Source: Trachythela sp. YZ-2020
Taxonomy: Eukaryota > Cnidaria > Anthozoa > Malacalcyonacea > Clavulariidae
Assembly (NCBI GenBank): GCA_016169945.1
Contig: JADLSH010000355.1
Span: 2,227,501-2,291,500 of the forward strand
Length of the DNA stretch: 64,000 nucleotides
Reading direction: 5' to 3'
In this document: one piece after another, positions 48,101 through 58,049 of the stretch
Layout: every line of letters begins with the position of its first letter
Position numbering within the stretch: position 1 is the stretch's first letter
Notes under the pieces: generated by a model
What the model saw: the letters and a program-made list of their open reading frames with translations, nothing else
Told to the model about the DNA's origin: nothing
Databases searched by the model: none
Made by a program: the position numbers and the translations under genes

Positions 48101-51100
48101 TTACTAGTAGTAGATCAAGTATTATAACTCAGAGATACGCTCCGATAAAGTCCCAATAAATAAACAAGCGATTTACCCTAGACTATCGTAAAGTTTCGAC
48201 AACGCGACAGAGACGTGCATTCTCGTTGCTTTATCCACTGATAATGAGGAGTTCGTGTTTGACCAAACACACGACGCTTGAGCTGCTACCTGGATTAATT
48301 TCCGTACACCTAGAAATATATTGGAAAAATGTAAGGAGAGAAAGCGGCGGGACCTAAAGAAGGGCGAGGAAGGAAGGAAGGAAGGAAGGCAAAGAGGAAG
48401 AGGGGAGACGGTGGGGGGAGGGGGCAAGACAAGAGGATAAGCAGTAACGTTTTATCATTAAAGCTTGATGGTCGGATTAGTTTAAAGGTGACATGACACG
48501 AACATTATTATTGCTTGATTTTAACTTTAACTTTTTAACTTGACTTTGCATATTGTTACAGTTCATGAAATCGAACATCAAAGACAAGCAACAACTGATT
48601 TTGTTCAATAATTTTAAAGATACAGACGATTTTCGAATATGTTCATTAGAAAAAAACGAGCCATAAGTTATCTCATTTGAATATCACATGAGTCTAAATA
48701 TCTCAAGACCTAGATGAAATGTGGAAAAGCTGTAAATTGATATTGCACATTATGTTAAGAGCACTTTCAAATCAATCAATAATAATTTTCGTGTCATGTC
48801 ACCTTTAAGGACAGCAACAGAAAGACAAAAAACTATGGATGTTTGTTACCACGATAACAAGACATGCATAGGGTGCTGATTTCTCTTGTATTTTTTGTTT
48901 ACATATTTTTTTTAGATCAGTACTAATTTGACAATAGAAATGAAATAATCACTGACCTTCCATTTCGACAAATAACTGGACCAAATTCTTGTTTCCAGGT
49001 ATCGCTGTGATTACACATTCGATAACGGAGTTTCGGTTGCGAGCGTTTACACTGAAACAAAATTTTCAAAACTCAACACAACAAATGAAATACAGGAAAA
49101 ATCAGCCGTGATAAAACAACCCATCGTTCCCTTACCTGGGATCCACTAAATTTTCCAACAGTACAGAACATGCAAATTTTAATTCGTCTTTATAAACTAA
49201 GAAATAGAAAATGAATGAACTCAAAATTAACTCAAAATTAACACAAAATTAACACAAACTAACACAAAATTAACACAGATGAGAATATTAACACAAAATT
49301 AACACAAAATTAACTAAAGATCAGACCCAATTCACAACTTTGGATAATTCACATGTCTAGTTACCATAATTCAGAACAAAGGTAACTAAGCAATCTCACA
49401 TCTTGTCAACAAGATGTGTTTTGACAAGATGTGTTCGCAACAGGTTTGTAGCAAGCTTGTCAACAAGTAACAATGTCGTCATTTTATCAAGTTGCTACAA
49501 GGTTGTCACTCACAACTTGTTAACAAGTTGTTGAATTGCAGGACGATAACAAGTTGTTGAAACAACTTGTAACAACTCTGTTGAGTCAACAACCACCTTG
49601 TAGCAAGTTCTCAACAAGCCGTTGACAACTTGTCAACAAGCTGGGAACAAGCAATGCGAACACATCCTGATAACAAGTTGTTGAAACAGCATTGGTCCAA
49701 GTCTGCTGCAGGTTTGTTACAACTTGTGCGTTTTTACGCGTGTACATGAACGAATAACTCGTATATGTAAATCTAATGATTTACCTAGAGGTGGTTGTTC
49801 GTCTTTCTGTTTTTCTTTCGCAGTCGGTTGTCTCACTGTAGATTGAATGAACTGACTTACGAGGCTTACAGCACTGTCACAAAGTTCTGCCGATTTCTGG
49901 TAAAACAATAAAGACATGTATAGACATACGAACATGTACGAACGGACGAACGAAGAAAATGAACGTGCGAACGAAAAAGACGAGCACAAAAACGAAAAAA
50001 ATGTGCGCGTGAATGAGAACTTTGAGTGCACGAAACAACAAACTGAACACACGAATCAATGACCTGAAGACACGAATCAATGACCTGAAGACACGAATCA
50101 ATGACCTGAAGGCACGCACCTACAATTTGAACACACGAAAAAACCAACTGAACGAAATGACCGCACGAATTTAGAAATGAACAAAAAAAATGAAGCCACA
50201 TCTGAAAAACCACGTACCGATTTTATACAAGGAGATAGTCTTCCTTTTAAACTTTCAAATACTCTTGCAGCCTTAATAGAAGCAGAAGAATAACTTTATT
50301 TCATTTGGGATCACTTATACGTAGAGAAAAACAGAGTTGCAAAAAGGCTGCGGGCATATGCGGGTACAACCCGTGAGGACGGTTTACTGGCATTGAGGAA
50401 GGTTGACAGTGAAATACTGAATAAAACATTGCAAAGCAGTAAGTACCAGACTAGTCAGGCTAGTATTAGTAGCAACAGTCAGCACTCAGTCAGACTAGCA
50501 GTACTGCAATGGCCAACTGGCAAACCTACCCAGGCAAAAGCCTGCATGTTGGAAAATTTCCAGTTATTTTGAGGAAGGTTGGGAAACCCCAAATCCTAGC
50601 CGGATGAACGGGTTGAAAACGTTTTGTAACTCTGGAAAAATATCGCTTAATGGTTGCACGTTCATGCACGTACACAAAAATGTATCGCACTCAAAATAGA
50701 CCGTTTTGCACTTTCGTCTTACCCGTACAGCACTGCCCTTACAAAGAACTGCAACAACTTTGATTGCGAGATGTCTGAGCTCTTCATTCCCAACTTCCAA
50801 AACTCTCGACAGTTTGGTTATTCCACCTTGGAAACAAAATAGTAAGTTTATTATGATGTTCAAAAGACTAAATGATTGATTGTTAACTAAATTCCAAACT
50901 GGTTAGTACGATTTAAGCTATGCTATATAATCATTCTCAAACTCATTAATAATTCATGAGCAAAACACAAAGGAAATCACCACCGTATCGTTGTCTTGAT
51001 ACCACGGTAATAAACACCCATAAATTAACTCAACTTTCGCGTTGAATTTCTCTTATTAAATACTGGTTTGTTTGAGAAGGTATATCATACACTCGAAGTC

Positions 51101-54100
51101 GTTTATTATAGTGATTTAAAAACACCTCAAAGTATGTTAAAAAACTCGGCTAGCGCCTTGTTTTTCAACACACTTTTCGGTGTTTCAAATCACTATAATA
51201 AACTCCTTCTCGTGTACGCTATATAATCATTAACGGCCTAACTTCCAGACCAGGTCATTTTCTGCTCAGGGTTTTCAAAATAAGCCGGCGACCGCCGGAG
51301 CTCCGGCGGGTGTTACGAGGTTTACAGCCGGCTACTTTTATAAAACATTACTCTTCATGTACTTTTCAATCTGTACTTTTCATTGCACTTATAACATTTA
51401 ATAATTGGTAAGAGAATAACAAAAGCAGACGTAAGGTTAACTATTATCTAAAAACCAAATTGGGCTACAATTACAAATACAGTGTGTGGTGAACGAGTAA
51501 TTTTCGTCAGAAATTTATTTGCTGTTTCCTAACACTTATTGTCATTTTAGCGTCTTTTAATGACACATTCCTTTTCAACAAGAACATTGGCCTTTACTGA
51601 GACTTACACTACTGCAAAAAAGCTTAGCAGATTACATGAAGCAAAACGCTGGAGTAACCAAACTTGTAACGTTATCAAAACTTATCCCATATTTTAGTCA
51701 AATGATTCCTTCATCCGCCTACTCAGTTCTCACCACAGCCACTTACTTAAAACGATTCTGAAAGCCCTGCTACTTCGAAGACTTCGCTACTAACTTGAAC
51801 ACGAAGGGCCTTCCCTTCTTATCATATTTTTCAAGTAGTTTGACCCTGTAACCCTCTATCGTGTGTTGCCAGTATAGGTAGCGTCTATACAATAAGCTTC
51901 GTGTCTTTAGGATCAATCTACCTGAAAATACAACAAGAACTTCGACGTTTCGAGCGGAAGGCACTTCGTCTAGATAAGTTAGTAGCCAAACTAACGGTCT
52001 GTAATCCCTCAAGTCTATATATTAACTAGTTTTATTAATATATCTCCCTACCTGCGTTACATATTATGTCTGCGCCGGAATCTTTATTTGCTAAAACACT
52101 TAGGTTTTTCATTGCCTGCGAAAAAATATCGAAATTTGGTAAAAATGTGGGAAGTAGCTTATGGAATAAAATTAAAACAAGGTCTTTTTCGATACCTGAA
52201 CTTTTCGGTCATTGGGTTCGTTTTCATCAAAGACAGCTGCAAACATTGTGTCAACCATGCCATCTGTCGTCTTCTGTTTCTCAGTCTACAAGATTTTTAG
52301 AATGCAAGGATAAATATAGGTCAAGATCTTGGCAGACTCTGAGGTGATTTGCATGGAGATTCGCGTTCCCTCGAAACGAATCGCCATCAGTTTTACGAAG
52401 GCTATTCAGTATTGATGGCTTTCAGTAAGCGTTGCCGGGCACCAAATGGTGGCCAACTTCAAAAAATGTTGACACTTATGGATGCAAGAGAATTAAACTA
52501 CATCTCAAAATAAGACTCAACAATAACTGCAGGTTTACCACCATCTGCTGCACAATAGTATTTAGTAGAGAGTATAAGCTTCACGTTTGAGGGCAACGAA
52601 TTTTCTTGGCAGAATTTTCGCTTAACTTCTTCGCACCATATTTTCTTTCTTATCTCAAAAGAATCATCATACATTACAGTTTTAAAATAGCAAGTTCATT
52701 TTCTCTTTATCGCCTTATAGCGTAAAATTTTTCTTCGCATGGTGTTTGTCGTTTGACGTATGAATGTGAATCTTAAACTCTCTAGTGAAACCCTGAATAA
52801 AACATTGCAAAGCAGTAAGTACAAGACTAGTCAGGCTAGTATTAGTAGCAACAGTCAGTACTCAGTCAGACTAGCAGTACTGCAATGGCCAACTGGCAAA
52901 CCTACCCAGGCAAAAGCCTGCATGTTGGAAAATTTCCAGTTATTTTGAGGAAGGTTGGGAGAACCCAAAATCTGGCCTATCCGGAGGAAGGTTACAACGT
53001 TTCGCAACTTGGGTGAATTTAAACATACAATAGACAATACCTTTTGCTGAATTTGTTGGCCCAAATTTCGTAAAAATTGTTGCACAGCTGGATCCTTAAA
53101 TTCCAAAAAAAATAATCATTTTCGTTAGTTGTTTTCTTTGGAAGGCCACATCCATTTTTAAATAAAAAATCTGTAGACGATAAAAAAAATTTTAGACGAA
53201 AAATTTAAAAACCCCTACCTTGGGGACAATCTGAACAAGAACTCTGGCTGTTTTATATGCTTCTTCTAAACGTTCCAGTTTCTCCAGGGCATGACATTTA
53301 CGAAATAACGCCTTTGGATCTTTGGGTAAATACTGGAGGGCTGCAAAAAATAATAACGAAACATGTAAGAATATAAGATGCAAATATATAAAATACACCA
53401 CTTGATGATCGCTTATTGCGTGAAACAGGAACGCGAATTGAATAGAATTCATTCTCGTACCCAGAGCCCGTCTTACGCGCGGTCAACGGCCCTTGTCGCG
53501 CTCCGTTGACCGCGCGTAAGACGGGCTCTGGGTACGCGAATAAATAGAATTTTGAACGCATACGCGGAACGAGAAGAAACGAAATTGGACCCATATGGAA
53601 TGCGTTCTGGACGCGTTTTGTGTAATGTTACTTCATTCATGCATCTATTTAATCACAGTATGTAACTGCAGCTAGCTAACTAACGTTAATGGCGTCGTTA
53701 ATCTACTTCTATAAGACATAATCCCAACCCAGCCTGTCAACATCCCTGTGCGAGGAACTCGAAGTTCCCGGAGAAAACCCACGACTTTCGGCAGAGCGTT
53801 GCCTCTTATCACATTTTTAGCAGTACTGACTGTACTGTACTAACGTTTTGCTAAAATGCACAATATGATTTGTATTGCAAAAGATGGAAAACAACATTCA
53901 CAATGAAACAGAGCGACTTGAACAGTATCCGAGTTTCTGAGTAACCACCATTATCTAACGAATCATCTTTTTACAAACTTTTTTTATAATTGAAGAACAA
54001 AAGTTATAAAACAACGAGTGTTTTAGAATTGTAATAATTCTAAAATCGAAACTAATTCATAGTTATCCTTTGGGATGTCAAGTTATTTATGGGGAACAAA

Positions 54101-55233
54101 TTTTTGCTGTAACTTGCAACGCAATTTCGGACGCAGAGCGATGTTAGGTAAAAAGTATATTCGCAGAGAAATTGTGAGCATGAATCTCGTTTTACTTTGT
54201 GGATATTTTTCTTGCTAAACATGCCCAGAAGGCAACAAATAAATTAACGAGAATGATAATATCGGCGGAGTGAAACGCGGGCCATGTTCACTGTTTTTCT
54301 GTGCGTACATTTCCACATAACATGACTCTGTGCAAAAATAGCATTGAAAGTTGCAGCAAAAATTCCCCCGTTTAACATGGCCTTTAATGACACGATAGAT
54401 ATTTTTGCCATAAAAATAGGTACTTGTAACGTACATAAATAGTTCTACACTAACAGTAAACACACCTTCTTCACAGTCTTTTAGCGCTTTGGTGTAATTT
54501 CCCTAAAATTAGAACAACGTTCTCAGTATTTTTTGATATTTCAATTTTCAATTGTGAGAGCTGTTAGAACATACACAATGATCTCACCGTTTTAAGAAAA
54601 CATGCTGCTTTATTCTTCAAGATTGTTCCTTGTTCCTCCTTCAACTCATTGTTCCCCTTGCATAGGTTTAATGCATTTTCATAAATACTTATCGCTTTTT
54701 TATAATCCATCTTCTTAAAATACTCATTTCCTTCAGCCTTGATGGCAATAACTTGATCTTTTATATTCTGTGGAAATATTTTAGTGTCAACAGGTTGTCT
54801 ATGGATGGTAAATCCTCAATTAACCGCCCCCCAATCCAATGGAGGTTTCTTTATCAAATATGTGATGACGAACTCACAGGCGTTAGTTGTGGGTGATGTC
54901 AATACACTTAGGGTTAGTATTAGGGTTTAGGGTTAGGATCAGGTTAAGATCAACGAACCCACAACGCCCGCCCTCGAGGTAGTCAACCCCATGTCCCCAT
55001 CTGTGATCATATTCAAATCTGGATTTGACTGGATACTGGTATTATATTTAATATTGATGTTGAATATATAGAAATAATATGAATAATAACAGATACATAT
55101 CAAAATCAGCAGAAAGAAACACAAAAATTTCCACAACACACCCAAGTCAAATATTTTCAAGACGTACAGTACAACTGTCACATAAACACAGTTCTAATAC
55201 TCCGATTTCTTTTAAAATACGTACCTCACTCAT
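39102..55233 (-). CDS. UNC45: UNC45 myosin co-chaperone (TPR + UCS), complete, 34 exons
   Basis: UNC45 folds myosin motor domains together with Hsp90. Exons: 55233-55225, 54767-54588, 54502-54466, 53340-53219, 53094-53041, 52285-52196, 52115-52052, 50826-50723, 50271-50218, 49896-49785, 49196-49136, 49051-48957, 48309-48177, 47858-47805, 47578-47509, 47005-46913, 46662-46594, 46198-46133, 46043-45949, 45822-45735, 45308-45255, 44447-44298, 43983-43939, 43271-43201, 43090-43024, 42930-42817, 41844-41794, 41717-41653, 41156-41039, 40868-40780, 40348-40285, 39987-39923, 39380-39344, 39245-39102. Every junction is GT/AG and phase-consistent. Total 2784 nt, 927 residues, against 931-944 in vertebrates. 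Exons 1-5 encode the Hsp90-binding TPR domain (EGNEYFKKMDYKKAISIYE, GNYTKALKDCEEALQYLP). Later exons encode the armadillo-like central and UCS domains (WASEGLSFLTLDA, VCQTLVNLTNSYDKPE, DHEMIRRAAAECMCNL, FSGEEDELLAR). Invertebrates usually have one UNC45, so I do not assign A or B. Coding begins with only 9 nt in exon 1. Confidence 0.96.
40621..40760 (+). repeat. 20-bp minisatellite beside a UNC45 exon
   Basis: Six to seven nearly perfect copies of AGATCCTTGTAAACACTAGC. The array ends about 20 bp beyond the donor of the exon at 40868-40780. Confidence 0.95.
41490..41642. mobile_element. Near-perfect hairpin MITE in a UNC45 intron
   Basis: Arms AAGGCTCTTTTCCACTCATC and GATGAGTGGAAAAGAGCCTT continue through CAAGCTCGCTGCGAG for about 55 bp. 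It ends 11 bp from the exon at 41717-41653, at its donor side. Confidence 0.88.
41897..42319. mobile_element. Second copy of the 423-bp Harbinger-like MITE, in a UNC45 intron
   Basis: Same length and termini as 3179-3601, in reverse orientation. It is flanked by a 24-bp direct repeat (41873-41896 and 42320-42343, one mismatch) that begins with TAA and ends with TTA. It sits about 50 bp upstream (gene sense) of the UNC45 exon at 41844-41794. Confidence 0.85.
42494..42796. mobile_element. MITE family with GGCCATGTTACA terminus
   Basis: Contains GGCAATTTTTGCTGC and GCAGCAAAAATTGCC as inverted ends around GGCAAAGTAAAACGAGATTC. Related copies lie at 35605-35842 (same direction, truncated) and 54090-54385 (inverted). 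Confidence 0.75.
44547..44835. mobile_element. CAACTTGTTG-type MITE, UNC45 intron copy 1
   Basis: Bounded by TACACACGTAAAAACGCAC and GAGATTTTTACGTGTGTA; the terminal 13 bp are perfectly inverted. Confidence 0.8.
46325..46510 (+). repeat. GGGTA/GGGTC pentanucleotide and TATGG microsatellites
   Basis: In a UNC45 intron, GGGTA and GGGTC units are followed by ATGGT-type repeats. A longer array of the same types is at 47060-47495. Confidence 0.93.
47060..47495 (+). repeat. GGGTA and TATGG/TGTGGTA microsatellite array in UNC45
   Basis: Over 400 bp of TATGG, TGTGG and TATATGG units lie between exons 47578-47509 and 47005-46913. Long Tyr/Val/Met ORFs here are repeats, not genes. Confidence 0.95.
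48482..48809. mobile_element. MITE with TTTAAAGGTGACATGACACG termini
   Basis: Inverted ends TTAAAGGTGACATGACACGA and its complement at 48789-48808 bound a 328-bp AT-rich segment without coding content, in a UNC45 intron. Confidence 0.9.
49392..49745. mobile_element. CAACTTGTTG-type MITE, UNC45 intron copy 2
   Basis: Starts near AATCTCACATCTTGTC and ends GCGTTTTTACGCGTGTAC. It lies about 40 bp beyond the donor of the exon at 49896-49785. Confidence 0.75.
50405..50582 (+). repeat. Duplicated 178-bp intronic segment, copy 1
   Basis: Nearly identical to 52783-52961: both contain AACATTGCAAAGCAGTAAGT, GGCAAACCTACCCAGGCAAA and TTTTGAGGAAGGTTGGG, in the same orientation. The copies lie in two different UNC45 introns. 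Confidence 0.92.
51835..51990. repeat. Hairpin repeat of the GACGTTTCGAGCG family in UNC45
   Basis: Contains AACTTCGACGTTTCGAGCGG, ACCTGAAAATACAAC and TCAAGTAGTTTGACCCTGTA. It is the same family as 21285-21510. Confidence 0.75.
52783..52961 (+). repeat. Duplicated 178-bp intronic segment, copy 2
   Basis: Direct copy of 50405-50582 with only a few substitutions, which implies recent copying or a young mobile repeat. Confidence 0.92.
53457..53535. repeat. Perfect GC-rich hairpin, 33-bp arms, in a UNC45 intron
   Basis: Arms GTACCCAGAGCCCGTCTTAC...CAACGG and its exact complement are separated by a 13-nt loop. A shorter related hairpin with the same GTACCCAGAGCC start lies at 20185-20217. Confidence 0.93.
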
Positions 55234-56158
55234 CCTCAACTATATCTTTCAACTACACTTAAAATTAGCTTAATATCATAAAAAGTCTGCCTTGTCTAGC
55301 GAACAGAAATAGTGAATTTTCCATCACAAAACTTCACTAAAGTTCGACATATTGTTTATGAGCCTCGAGTGGCTTCCTGCAGCGGTTCCCTAACAAAATT
55401 ATAAATTCATCACAAATTTTGTTTCAAAAAGCCAAGCAAAAGGCTGTTTCTCTATTTGGGTTATTTTCTCAACGAAATTACTCAGTATGCACTTTTTGAA
55501 AAGTTGATTACATACTGCATCCATGAATGTGTTTATTTTTCACGAAAACAACCTAAAAAGTTTGAAATTTATGTTTTAAAGTAAAAGTCCAGGGACCTGG
55601 GTCCGACTACAAAATCAAAACAAACTTGATCAAATACCATACGCCAGAAGCAGATTGCCAGATTTAATAGCCTTGTCTGGAGAGGTTGAATTTGACAACA
55701 ATCTTCAGCCAAAAGATATATCTATCTGTTTATATCTTTTCGAGACATTTTTGTACATACTTAGCCTGTAAAATTGAAGAAAACATAAACGAGCATTGCA
55801 AATTTTTTCCGCCTGTATAAACATTATTAATAATTTACTTTTATATCTGCATATAATCTATTACCTCTTATCGCAACCAAAAACTTTTCCAACAAATTAA
55901 AAATGACACTTTCTAATCCTAAAACTCTATCTAAAACAAAATATCCGTCTCTACAATTCCCTTTTTTCAGAAGATAAGTTTCAAAACATGCCTCTGTTGA
56001 CACTTTCGAGAGATGTGAAATTAACCGCGAGCAAAACAAAAACGCAACTGCTTTTACATGTAATAACAAAGCTCTTTCATACTGTTTGACAGTAATTATT
56101 TAATTTCTCAGTTATAAAACATTAATGAACGCAAAACAAGCATCTAGAAAGTAAAAAA
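55234..56158. other. Divergent promoter region between UNC45 and the membrane-protein gene
   Basis: This 925-bp AT-rich stretch separates two opposite start codons. I saw no TATA box, repeat family or ORF that I could support. It presumably holds the promoters or 5' UTR exons of both genes. Confidence 0.5.
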
Positions 56159-57315
56159 ATGGAGGAGGTTCCTCTAAAGTCGATAAAATGTGGAAAACAT
56201 TTTAAAAAACAATCCAACTGCTATCTTATTTTACCCGAGACCAGTGTGCCACGATTGGATTTCATATGCAGAGATGCAAATGGCGAAATATTCAAACTAC
56301 AATGCGAGGATATTACTGCAATTGATTTACGGGTCGAGGCAAAATTCGGCTCAATTAATGCGATGAAAGGGACTCTTTTAGTCGAGTGTTCAGTACTTGA
56401 AACACAGAACTCGACCCTTGAAAAGACTAGCAATAATTCAGGTCCACCCTCACTGCAAAAAGTTGCCTTGTTCGAGCGACGTTTCATGTCAACGAAACCG
56501 GAGCTGTAAGAGATCTTATCAGAAAGCTAAAAGGGACTTATTCAAGCTCAAATTTGGACAAAAACACCAATGTCAACCACCCAAAGCATTTCAAAGAGGG
56601 TCTGCCAAGTTGGGTTCAATATATACCGCATTATTTGTACTCAAAACGTACCAGGCGATGCATCCAACATGCTATATACATTTACCTGGTGTTTTCTGTT
56701 ATGTGGGCCGTCTGGCAACTTTACCGCTACGTCGAATTTGTCAGAGAATTTGTACGACCACTAATCGACCTCCTTCAATGCCAATACAGACTTCTAGACT
56801 ATGCGATTGGGTTCTTTAACACTATATTCGAGGAGTATACAATCCAATGGCTTTGCTTTATTAAACCACTGTATACAGTAATGTCGCCAATGGCGGCTCC
56901 TTTGTTGCAAACGTTCGCACAACTGCGTCCGGTGTTACAAATCATTACCCAAATTGTTACTAACAGTTGTGCTTTGTTATGGCCAATTGTGAAACCGATA
57001 GCAAACATTGGCTACCAATTTGGGTATTTTGTATTTGCCATAATCCAAGGACTCAAAAACATCCTAGCTAGATTTTGGTTTCCGTTCATTGATATTGCAG
57101 TACCATATTTTAGGGCTATCAAACATATGTTATCGGCACTGTGGCAAAGCTTGGCCCAGGTGCAGCTCGATCCATTTAAAGTCCAACTGGTGATCGTGAG
57201 GACTACAGTTATTCAAAGCAGCAAGGCTGTGGGTTTCGGCATGGTGCGTTTAGTACGGAAGATATACAAGGTTATTTGGTTGCGAAGGTCGGCAAGAGTT
57301 GAAAAACAGGATTAA
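56159..57315 (+). CDS. Unrecognised multi-pass membrane protein with an apparent frameshift
   Basis: Two overlapping frames describe one likely gene without introns. The first (56159 to a TAA at 56507-56509) is a soluble N-terminal part containing LPETSVPRLDFICRDANGEI. The second frame is open from about 56436 to the TAA at 57313-57315. It continues with FHVNETGAVRDLIRKLKG and LPSWVQYIPHYLYSKRTRR, followed by several hydrophobic stretches (IYIYLVFSVMWAVWQLYRYV, LRPVLQIITQIV, ALLWPIVKPIANIGYQFGYF, FWFPFIDIAVPYF) and a basic tail (RLVRKIYKVIWLRRSARV). The frames would join near the A5 run at 56457-56461 if one A were missing from the assembly. A decayed gene or real allele-level frameshift is the alternative. 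About 385 residues if joined. I know no family for it. It lies 0.9 kb head-to-head with UNC45 and tail-to-tail with the S8e gene. Confidence 0.6.
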
Positions 57316-58049
57316 AATTATATGAAAAAGAAGAAATTGTACTGAGGTCTGATGTATATTACGTATATAACTTGTGGAGTGCATTTATACTTACTGGATA
57401 CTTGGATATGCATTGAGATTATTACATTGAAACCATGTAGCAACTTACATCTATATATAGCAGATGTCAGTAGACAATTAAAATACAAAGGGCAACATTA
57501 ATGCTTTTGATGCGAAGTTAAAACAAGAAAAACAATATAGCCACAATGTAACTACATTATATGTAGCATTGTATAGATATAACTATATGTATTTATATAT
57601 TTAATAGTATCAAGTCATTGTATTGAATGATGTAGAGATTCTTATTTATTGTACAGTATTTAATATTTATAAAATAACAAATACTGTGCATTGGTTATTT
57701 ATGTTTTGTGAGTTGCAAGGTATAGTCAATTTATTTAATAGACCATATTGAAATTTTTGGATATAAATCAAGGTATAAATCAATGAAAAAAGCTCTTTTG
57801 TTTTTAGTTTTGTCCAAGTAGTTATGTCAAAACATTGATAATCTTCACCTTTGTGGGGTTCACCCTTTCACCACCACCACCACCACCACCACCACCACCA
57901 CCACCACCACCACAACCATACCTAAACTGGGTGGGAATCGGCACTTTCACAGCAAGCAGGAAATCTTCAGACATTCACTCCAGAAAATTCACCCAGTAAC
58001 TTGCTAAGCAGTATCATGTTGGGCAATCTGGAGATTTTCTACTAGATAC
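57316..58049. other. Convergent 3' region with a CAC microsatellite
   Basis: A 0.7-kb AT-rich stretch between two stop codons. A (CAC)n run of about 43 bp is at 57871-57914. No canonical AATAAA signal was identified with confidence. Confidence 0.6.
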
